From Solirubrobacteraceae bacterium (lineage in GTDB: Bacteria; Actinomycetota; Thermoleophilia; Solirubrobacterales; Solirubrobacteraceae), in NCBI GenBank assembly GCA_016462625.1, contig JAEMSV010000001.1:1-64000 (forward strand): 64,000 nucleotides of DNA, given 5' to 3'. A model generated the notes under the pieces. It was not told the DNA's origin and ran no database searches. It worked only from the letters and a program-made list of their open reading frames with translations. The position numbers were made by a program, and so were the translations under genes. Shown here piece after piece: positions 58,336 through 64,000 of the stretch. How positions within the stretch are numbered: position 1 is the stretch's first letter; the number at the start of each line of letters is the position of its first letter.

Positions 58336-59916
58336 TCACGGGTCGATCAGGACGCCCGGGTTCAGGATCCCGTTCGGGTCGAGCTCGCGCTTGACGGCGC
58401 GCATCGCGGCCGCGAACGGCTCCGGGCGCTGGCGGTCGTACCAGGGTCGATGGTCGCGCCCGACCGCGTGGTGGTGGGTGATCGTCGCGCCGTGGGCGTG
58501 CAGCAGCTCACCGGCGAGGACCTTCACCTCGTCCCACATCTGCAGCTCCTCGCCGGGGCGGCCCGGCGCGATGACGGTGAAGTACGGCGCCGCGCCGTCG
58601 GGATACACGTGCGTGAGCCGGCAGTTGAGCATCGCGGGCGCGCCGCACAGCTCCTCGACGGCGCCGAGGAACTCCGTGCGCGCCGACGCGTAGAGCCCCT
58701 CGATCCGGTCCCACGTGACCGCGGTCTCGAAGGTCTCGACCAGCGCGCCCATGCGCGCGAGCCCGTCGCGGACGTACGGCATGTGCAGGAACGCGTCGCG
58801 CCAGGCGTCGGCTGCGTCGCTTCCCTTGCGGCCGTCCGGCGGGTCCGCGTGCCCGCCGTGGTCGATGGCGAGCTCGACCGCGTACGCGAGCCGCTGGTCC
58901 ACCGGCACGCCTGTCGACTCGAAGCCGAGGAGCAGGACGCTCGCGCCGCCGTCGCCGACGCCGCTGGACTTCGCCTCGCCGGGGTCGAGCAGCCTGCAGT
59001 TGGTCGGGTGCAGGCCGCACTGCGCGATCGTGCGCACCGCGGAGAGCCCGTCGGTGAAGTGCGAGAATCGCACACTCCCGGATGCGCGCCGGCTCGGTCG
59101 CGGCCGCACCCGCATCCATGCCTCGGTGATCACGCCGAGTGTGCCCTCCGAGCCGAGCAGCAGCCGGTCAGGTGAGGGGCCCGCGCCCGACGCGGGCAGG
59201 CGCCATGACGCCATGACCCCGGTCGGGGTGACGGCGCGGATCGACTCGGTGAGGTCGTCGATGTGGGTCTCAACCGTCGCGAAGTGCCCGCCCGCGCGGG
59301 TCGCCAGCCAGCCGCCGAGCGTGGAGAACTCGAAGCTCTGCGGGAAGTGGCGGAGGGTGAGCCCGTGGGGGCGAAGCTGATCCTCGAGGTGCGGGCCGAA
59401 GACGCCTGCCTGGATGTGCGCGGCCTGGCTCACGCTGTCGATCTCGAGGACGCGGTTCATCGCGGAGAGGTCGAGGCTGATCGCGGTGCCGTGTTCGTCG
59501 CCGCGGTACTCGATGCCGCCGACGACCGATGAGCCGCCGCCGTACGGGATGACCGCGGCGCCCGACTCGTCCGCCCAGGCGAGGAGGTCGATCACGTCCT
59601 GCTCGGTCACGGGGCGCGCGACGACGTCGGGCGGATGGTCCAGCCGGCCGCGGAGCGCGCGGATCACGTCACGGTAGGCCTTGCCGTACGTGTGGCCCGC
59701 GCGGTCGGCCGGCTCGGTCGAGCACAGCGGCGCGAGCGAGGGTGGCGGCGTGATTCGCGGCGCGCGCATGGAGACGTCTGCGACGCGCGGGATCGGCAGC
59801 GGGTCGCCGGCCAGTGACGGCAGAGCGCTGGCGAGCCCGCGACAGTCATCGTCGGTGAGGGCGTGCTCAGCCCGGCCCCAGCCCCACCACGAGCGCTCCT
59901 CCATGAGGTGCATCAT
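58336..59916 (-). CDS. FAD-binding oxidase, alkylglycerone-phosphate-synthase-like
   Basis: 526 residues (ATGs at 59916, 59913 and 59904; MEERSWWGWG is the family N-terminus). PCMH FAD domain about 95-275 with IPYGGGSSVVGG, then the C-terminal substrate domain with ATITHHHAVGRDHRPWY. The triple histidine matches the active site of alkyldihydroxyacetonephosphate synthase, which swaps an acyl for an alkyl group in ether-lipid synthesis. Bacterial relatives are mostly uncharacterised. Divergent from the oxidoreductase at 60004, with an operator-like palindrome between. Confidence 0.85.
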   Translation of the reverse strand: MMHLMEERSWWGWGRAEHALTDDDCRGLASALPSLAGDPLPIPRVADVSMRAPRITPPPSLAPLCSTEPADRAGHTYGKAYRDVIRALRGRLDHPPDVVARPVTEQDVIDLLAWADESGAAVIPYGGGSSVVGGIEYRGDEHGTAISLDLSAMNRVLEIDSVSQAAHIQAGVFGPHLEDQLRPHGLTLRHFPQSFEFSTLGGWLATRAGGHFATVETHIDDLTESIRAVTPTGVMASWRLPASGAGPSPDRLLLGSEGTLGVITEAWMRVRPRPSRRASGSVRFSHFTDGLSAVRTIAQCGLHPTNCRLLDPGEAKSSGVGDGGASVLLLGFESTGVPVDQRLAYAVELAIDHGGHADPPDGRKGSDAADAWRDAFLHMPYVRDGLARMGALVETFETAVTWDRIEGLYASARTEFLGAVEELCGAPAMLNCRLTHVYPDGAAPYFTVIAPGRPGEELQMWDEVKVLAGELLHAHGATITHHHAVGRDHRPWYDRQRPEPFAAAMRAVKRELDPNGILNPGVLIDP

Positions 59917-59967
59917 GGTCGATCTGCGGACCTGCCGGTGCAACTTGGCGCCGATCGCTGATTGAAC

Positions 59968-59983
59968 AGTACTCACGAGTACT
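59968..59983. promoter_or_regulatory. Operator-like palindrome AGTACTC-AC-GAGTACT
   Basis: Perfect 7-2-7 dyad between divergent genes: 20 bases before the ATG at 60004 and 51 before that at 59916. A near copy lies at the P450 gene (62316-62331). The TetR encoded at 60493 is the likely binder. Confidence 0.55.
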
Positions 59984-60003
59984 CTTGCTGATAGGGTTGG
60001 GTC

Positions 60004-60399
60004 ATGACCGATCAGCCTCCGCCGACTCGCTCGCTCATGCCTGGATGGCTGCCGCGGTTCAACAAACTGGTGACGAACCGCATCCAGGGCCTTTGGGCGC
60101 CGTACCTGCCGCCGTACGCGATGATGATCCACACCGGCCGCCGGTCCGGCAGGACGTTTCAGAACCCGGTCACCGCGTTCCGGCGGGGTGCGCTGCTGGT
60201 GATTCCGCTGCCCTACGGGTCCGACGCGCAGTGGGTGAAGAACGTCATGGCCGCCGGCGGGGGCGAGGTCATCCGCCGCGGGCGACGCCAGGCCTTTGCA
60301 AATCCGCGCGTCGTCACCGACGGCACCGAGGAGTCCCTGCCGCGGATTGCGGTGAGGATCTCCCGGCGGATCGGCGTGCTGATCGTCGAGCTCCCGTGA
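60004..60399 (+). CDS. Deazaflavin (F420)-dependent nitroreductase-family oxidoreductase
   Basis: 131 residues. HTGRRSGRTFQNPVTAFRRGALLVIPLPYGSDAQWVKNVMAAGGGEV is the Ddn/DDN-type signature of small split-barrel F420H2-dependent reductases, with the GRRSG loop for F420. Physiological substrates are menaquinones or lipids in relatives. Start ATG 60004; the stop lies in a GTGACG-TGAT-CGTCAC dyad (60396-60411). The TetR gene follows on the same strand. Confidence 0.9.
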   Translation: MTDQPPPTRSLMPGWLPRFNKLVTNRIQGLWAPYLPPYAMMIHTGRRSGRTFQNPVTAFRRGALLVIPLPYGSDAQWVKNVMAAGGGEVIRRGRRQAFANPRVVTDGTEESLPRIAVRISRRIGVLIVELP

Positions 60400-60492
60400 C
60401 GTGATCGTCACTAGTCTTGAGATATCGCGACTCGTGTCTCACCCACGACCACGGCGCCGAGCACCGACTCGAGCGATCACCGCGAGCGGCTG

Positions 60493-61035
60493 ATGGCCGG
60501 TCTCGCGGACGCGATCCGCGAGAAGGGCCTCGCCAAGACGCAGATCACCGACATCGTCCGGCATGCGCGGGCCTCGCGCACGACGTTCTACCGCTCCTTC
60601 CCGGACAAGGAGTCGTGCTTCTTCGCGCTCGCCGAGCGGCTCAACGAGGCGACGATGATCGACGTGGCCGCGGCGGTCGACCCCGACGCGACGTGGGAGA
60701 CGCAGATCGACCAGGCGATCGACGCGTATCTGCGGATCCTCAGCGAGGACCCGGAGATGGTCGTCACGTTCGTCAGCGACCTGCCGCTGCTGGGTGAGCA
60801 GGCGGCGCAGCTGCACCGGGCCGGCGTCGAGCGCTACGCCGAGCTCGTCGTCCAGCTGGCGAGCTCGCCGTCGATGAAGGCGGCGGGCGTCCGGGTCTCG
60901 ATGGAGCAGGCCGTCCTCCTCATGGCGGGCATCGACGGGTTGGTCGTGCGCAGCGTCGCGCGCGGCGAGCCGGTGACGGACCTCGCGCCGGTCGCGAAGG
61001 ATGCGCTCAAGCGCGTCTTCGCGCCGACCCGCTGA
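60493..61035 (+). CDS. TetR-family transcriptional regulator, start uncertain
   Basis: 180 residues from ATG 60493. HTH: AGLADAIREKGLAKTQITDIVRHARASRTTFYRSFPDK. The frame is open upstream to 60421 and reads like a normal TetR N-terminus (SSDHRERL before the Met), but contains no ATG, GTG or TTG. So either helix 1 is shortened or a rare codon is used. Downstream of the F420-type gene and the best candidate regulator for the two AGTACTC palindromes. Confidence 0.85.
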   Translation: MAGLADAIREKGLAKTQITDIVRHARASRTTFYRSFPDKESCFFALAERLNEATMIDVAAAVDPDATWETQIDQAIDAYLRILSEDPEMVVTFVSDLPLLGEQAAQLHRAGVERYAELVVQLASSPSMKAAGVRVSMEQAVLLMAGIDGLVVRSVARGEPVTDLAPVAKDALKRVFAPTR

Positions 61036-61076
61036 GCATCGGCAGGGGCCGCGCGCCGCGGGTCGAACGCCGGGGG

Positions 61077-61568
61077 ATGTCCACCGAGGCCCGCTCTCCT
61101 TCCGAGCACACGCTCTTCGACGACGTTGCGTACTGGCTGACGCTGCTGTCGGTCTATTTCCTCGTCGGCGTGCTGTTCTTCTATTCCGGCAAGGAGAAGC
61201 TCTTCGACGGGGACGCGAAGGCGCCCGCGGGGATCGAGAAGCAGTTCGACGGGACCTTCGTGGCCACCTTCCCGGGCGTAGATGCGCTCTGGGCGATTCT
61301 GGCGGTGCTCGAGTTCGCGGTGTTCGTGATCCTGCTCGTCAGCCTGCTCACGGGCGAGTTCCTGCCGCACAAGCGCAAGAACCTCCTGCTCACCGGCCTG
61401 GGCCTTGCGCTCCTCACCTACGCCTGTCTCTCGTTCGGCCAGACGTCGACCGGCAACAACGAGGGCACCGCGTCGATCTACACGTACTTCGGCTCGACCG
61501 CGGTCATCTTCCTGCTCGTCCTGACGCTGCCGCCGAACCGGCCGCGCAACTGGCTCAGCGGGAAATGA
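61077..61568 (+). CDS. DoxX-like four-helix membrane protein
   Basis: 163 residues, RBS GGGGG before ATG 61077. Helices: YWLTLLSVYFLVGVLFFYSG, LWAILAVLEFAVFVILLVSLLTG, LLLTGLGLALLTYACLSFG and STAVIFLLVLTLP. The first helix with SGKEKLF and the following loop resemble DoxX-type proteins. Function unknown; convergent with the gene at 61630. Confidence 0.75.
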   Translation: MSTEARSPSEHTLFDDVAYWLTLLSVYFLVGVLFFYSGKEKLFDGDAKAPAGIEKQFDGTFVATFPGVDALWAILAVLEFAVFVILLVSLLTGEFLPHKRKNLLLTGLGLALLTYACLSFGQTSTGNNEGTASIYTYFGSTAVIFLLVLTLPPNRPRNWLSGK

Positions 61569-61629
61569 CTTGGCCGGGGGCCTCGCATTCCCTGGGGCGA
61601 ACTCGCTAGCGCAGTCACCATCCGGGGTC

Positions 61630-62274
61630 TCAGCGGGCCCGGGCGTGGTACAGCTCGGGCCTGGTCCAGCGTTCCGTCTGTGAGCCGGGCGACTGCGGCG
61701 AGCTGTCCGAGTTGCCCCAGCGGCCCTTCCACGTCGCCCAGTCGCCGAACGCGCGCCACTCGATGTCCTTGAGCACCGTGCCCTTGCCATCAGCCTGGTC
61801 GTCGAGGCGGTTTCCGGCCGTGAAGTAGTTGGCGTGTGAGTCGACGGCGACGTAGATCACCGGTTGCTCGCCGATGCGCTCGCAGTTCCAGTACTCGCGC
61901 TTCTCGCCCGTCTTGTGCTGGGAGGCGGTGAGGAGGACCGGCCTGTCGCCGGCGGCGTCGACACAGGCGATCTGCACGAACTCCCAGTCGCCCTCGTGGA
62001 CGCCGAACCCGACGACGTTCCACGGGTTGTAGAGGTACCAGAGCCAGAACTGGTGCCAGTGCAGGTGCGCCGCCTCGACCACTCGGTGGTAGCCGACGAC
62101 GGGCGTGTCCTTCGGGTCCTTCATCGTCGGTGGGAAGTCGATGCGCCCGCCCGCCGGCGGCAGCTGGTCGAGGTCGACGGGCTTGCCGTTGATCTTCGCC
62201 AGCGTTTCGGCGGTCTCGACCGGCTGGGGCCGCCACTTCTCCTGCTTGTCGAGCTTGAAGACGGGCGTGATCAC
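61630..62274 (-). CDS. Vps62-like protein
   Basis: 214 residues, GTG start 62274. FGVHEGDWEFVQIACV and VIYVAVDSHANYFTAGNR are the conserved motifs of the Vps62/DUF946 family, with Asp/Glu/His that could bind metal. Trp-rich segments (WHQFWLWYLYNPWNVVGFGV). No signal peptide. Family function in bacteria is unknown. Divergent from the P450 gene. Confidence 0.75.
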   Translation of the reverse strand: MITPVFKLDKQEKWRPQPVETAETLAKINGKPVDLDQLPPAGGRIDFPPTMKDPKDTPVVGYHRVVEAAHLHWHQFWLWYLYNPWNVVGFGVHEGDWEFVQIACVDAAGDRPVLLTASQHKTGEKREYWNCERIGEQPVIYVAVDSHANYFTAGNRLDDQADGKGTVLKDIEWRAFGDWATWKGRWGNSDSSPQSPGSQTERWTRPELYHARAR

Positions 62275-62315
62275 AGTGGGAGGATGCCAAATGGGAGGGG
62301 AGGGTTGCGAAGGTG

Positions 62316-62331
62316 AGTACTCATGAGTATC
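62316..62331. promoter_or_regulatory. Second operator-like site AGTACTC-AT-GAGTATC
   Basis: Matches the palindrome at 59968 in the left arm and 5 bases of the right arm. It lies 11 bases before the P450 ATG (62343), and this placement argues against the earlier in-frame GTG at 62313 as start. Confidence 0.5.
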
Positions 62332-62342
62332 GTCGGGATCCG

Positions 62343-63686
62343 ATGATCGAGCCCAGCCTGCCCCCCATGATCCCCGTGCCGGCGCCCGTGGCCGGCCTCG
62401 TGTTCGCGCTGACCGGCGCGCGCCGCACCGCTCGACTGCGCGGGAGGTACGGCCGCGCCTACCAGGTCAAGATCCCCGGTGTCGGCGTGTGCGTCGCCGT
62501 GTCCGACCCCGCGCTCGTCAAGCAGGTGTTCACGGCGAAGCCCGACGTGGTGCGCGCCGGCGGCGACTTCAACCCCCTCTCGCGGACGCTCGGCCCGAAG
62601 TCGATGTTCGCGATCGACGGCGACGAGCACCTGCGTCAGCGCCGCCTGCTCCTCCCGCCGTTCCACGGTGAGCGGATGGGCGCGTACACGTCGATCTTCG
62701 AGGAGGAGACGCTCCGCGAGATCGCGACGTGGCCGGAGGGCGAGGAGTTCCCGACGATCCCCGGCACGATGCGGATCACGCTCAACGCGATCCTCCGCGC
62801 CGTCTTCGGCGCGCACGACGAGGAGTTCGACGAGTTCCTCGAGTTCATGCCGCCGTGGGTGAAGCTGGGCTCGCTGCTCACGTCGGCGCCCGGCCTCCAG
62901 CGGGACCTCGGCCGCCGCAGCCCGTGGGGGCGCTTCCTCGCCTACCGGCGGCGCTTCGACGGGCTGGTGGATCGCCTGATCGCGCAAGGCCGGAACGACC
63001 CGAACCTGACCGAGCGCTCCGACGTGCTCGCGCTAATGCTGCAGGCGCGCTACGACGACGGCGGCGAGATGACCCGCGACGAGATCGCCGACCAGCTCCT
63101 CGCGATGCTCGTCGCCGGACACGAGACGACGGCCGGGACGCTCGCCTGGGCGGTCGAGCGGCTGCGCCGCCATCCGGTGCTGCTGCAGCGCCTGGCCGAC
63201 GAGATCGAGGAGGGCGGCAGCGCGCTGCGCGAGGCGACCATCTACGAGGTCCAGCGCACCCGGCCGGTCATCGCCGGCGCCACCAGGCTCGTCGAGCAGC
63301 CGTTCGCCCTGGGCGAGTGGGTGCTGCCGCCGGGCATGGTGGTGCTCATCGACAGCGTTGGGCTGCACACCGATCCCGAGCTGTTCCCGGACCCGTACCG
63401 CTTCGACCCCGACCGGTTCGTCGGCACCAAGCCCGACACGTATCAGTGGGTGCCGTTCGGCGGCGGCCGGCGGCGGTGCATCGGCGCCGCGTTCGCGCAG
63501 CTCGAGATGGACGTCGTGCTGCGCGTGATGATCGAGCAGCTCGAGCTCATCCCGACGAGCGAGCGCGACGAGAAGTGGCGGTTCCGCGGCGTCGCGTTCG
63601 CGCCGTCACGCGGCGGCGCCGCACGGGTGCGCAGGCGGGCGGTGCCGCTGCAGGCGCGTCGGGAGGCCGAGGCCGCCCTCGCCTAG
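62343..63686 (+). CDS. Cytochrome P450
   Basis: 447 residues from ATG 62343 (GTG 62313 would add 10). I-helix AGHETTAGT, K-helix EVQR in YEVQRTRP, and haem loop FGGGRRRCIG with the iron ligand C379. C-terminal Arg/Ala tail. Oxidises a hydrophobic compound with electrons from separate partners, none encoded nearby. Resembles CYP110/CYP138-like bacterial P450s by length and heme motif, subfamily unsure. Shares an operator-like motif with the 59968 region. Confidence 0.94.
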   Translation: MIEPSLPPMIPVPAPVAGLVFALTGARRTARLRGRYGRAYQVKIPGVGVCVAVSDPALVKQVFTAKPDVVRAGGDFNPLSRTLGPKSMFAIDGDEHLRQRRLLLPPFHGERMGAYTSIFEEETLREIATWPEGEEFPTIPGTMRITLNAILRAVFGAHDEEFDEFLEFMPPWVKLGSLLTSAPGLQRDLGRRSPWGRFLAYRRRFDGLVDRLIAQGRNDPNLTERSDVLALMLQARYDDGGEMTRDEIADQLLAMLVAGHETTAGTLAWAVERLRRHPVLLQRLADEIEEGGSALREATIYEVQRTRPVIAGATRLVEQPFALGEWVLPPGMVVLIDSVGLHTDPELFPDPYRFDPDRFVGTKPDTYQWVPFGGGRRRCIGAAFAQLEMDVVLRVMIEQLELIPTSERDEKWRFRGVAFAPSRGGAARVRRRAVPLQARREAEAALA

Positions 63687-63688
63687 CG

Positions 63689-64000
63689 TCACGCGTACGG
63701 GTTCTTGGGTCCGCGGTCGTCCGACAGCGAGTCGCGCGTCCGCGTCATCAGCTGCTCGATCGCGTCGGCCAGGTGCGTGGGGGCGATGTTGTAGTCGTCA
63801 CGCTCGACCCGGATCCGGTGCGCGGCGAGCAGCACCTCGGCGTGTGACACGCCCGCGGGCGGCTCGAAGCGGTAGGACGCGAGCTCGACGAGCAGCCCGA
63901 GCGGGTCGCGGAAGTAGATCGAGTCCATGAAGCCGCGGTCCTTGACGCCACTGTGCGTGATGCCGCGCTCGTCGAGGCGCTCGACCGCCTGACGGAACGT
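63689..64000 (-). CDS. VOC (glyoxalase/bleomycin-resistance/dioxygenase) protein, C-terminal part
   Basis: The 103 residues visible run off the right edge, so the start is not seen. GFMDSIYFRDPLGLLVELASYRFEPP is the last beta-alpha-beta unit of a vicinal-oxygen-chelate domain, where the Glu in VELAS is the usual metal ligand. A helical tail follows with MTRTRDSLSDDRGPKNPY. Could be a ring-cleaving dioxygenase or glyoxalase-like enzyme. Convergent with the P450 gene, 2 bases between stop codons. Confidence 0.85.
   Translation of the reverse strand, partial: TFRQAVERLDERGITHSGVKDRGFMDSIYFRDPLGLLVELASYRFEPPAGVSHAEVLLAAHRIRVERDDYNIAPTHLADAIEQLMTRTRDSLSDDRGPKNPYA

Noticed and set aside
62313..62342. 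GTG start giving ten more residues to the P450
   Set aside because: It would put the operator-like palindrome inside the coding region; the ATG at 62343 gives a normal P450 N-terminus.
1..64000. tRNA, rRNA, CRISPR array, transposase or integrase
   Set aside because: None recognised by eye on either strand. A covariance-model and IS search would be needed to exclude divergent cases.

Overview
The window is GC-rich, gene-dense bacterial DNA with frequent GTG starts and many start/stop overlaps of the ATGA, GTGA and TGATG type. The gene set points to a high-GC actinobacterium: a PafBC-type WYL regulator, F420/deazaflavin-type oxidoreductases, mycobacterium-like lipid-catabolism operons and many TetR regulators. 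The many single secreted beta-propeller, beta-helix and CARDB proteins, and an ECF sigma factor with a fused tail, look like Thermoleophilia/Solirubrobacterales. That lineage is an inference from gene content, because no rRNA or other phylogenetic marker is present. I saw no rRNA, tRNA, CRISPR array, transposase or integrase.

Layout. 1-8.9 kb: an Lhr helicase fragment, a secreted SurE-like nucleotidase, small secreted proteins, a TetR/uracil-DNA-glycosylase pair, and a tightly coupled dTDP-rhamnose operon (PPOX protein, rmlA, rmlD, rmlB; no rmlC). 9.0-11.1 kb: a berberine-bridge-type FAD oxidase overlapping a phloroglucinol-hydrolase-like gene. 11.2-18.6 kb: a fused PafBC-like regulator divergent from a LuxR-type response regulator, a secreted protein, a Phd/VapC toxin-antitoxin pair, an HD hydrolase, an SDR and an EcsC-like protein. 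18.7-21.8 kb: two alpha/beta hydrolases (one with the PhaC-type cysteine nucleophile) and an L,D-transpeptidase. 21.8-22.75 kb: an AbiEi/DUF559 nuclease-like gene bracketed by two near-identical 42-bp palindromes. 22.8-36.9 kb: an NHL/FecR-like secreted protein, an S4 protein, a degenerate ABC1 kinase, a fatty-acyl-reductase-like SDR, a large secreted esterase, an unusual ECF sigma factor, an F420-type oxidoreductase, a bicupin and several secreted proteins.

36.9-47.8 kb: an acyl-CoA dehydrogenase coupled to a SemiSWEET-like membrane protein, a YbhN/UPF0104 membrane protein behind a palindrome-rich leader, and a TetR/DUF1622 pair. These are followed by an apparent operon of a ferritin-like PF10118 protein, a 2Fe-2S flavin reductase, a Baeyer-Villiger-type monooxygenase, an SDR and an acyl-CoA ligase. 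It can be read as oxygenation, reduction and CoA activation of a hydrophobic substrate.

47.9-51.5 kb: two convergent secreted proteins. 51.6-58.3 kb: a beta-oxidation island. An APH-type kinase overlaps an acyl-CoA dehydrogenase, matching the two halves of mammalian ACAD11. A TetR gene is divergent from an SCP2-thiolase, SRPBCC, MaoC hydratase and SDR operon. Together these supply all four beta-oxidation steps plus a route for 4-hydroxyacyl-CoA. 58.3-64 kb: an alkylglycerone-phosphate-synthase-like flavoenzyme, a deazaflavin oxidoreductase, a TetR regulator and a cytochrome P450. Matching palindromes in front of the flavoenzyme/oxidoreductase pair and the P450 suggest one small regulon. A VOC protein runs off the right edge.

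Several true genes lie opposite long open antisense frames, as expected at this base composition. I chose coding frames by protein-family motifs, signal peptides and gene spacing.
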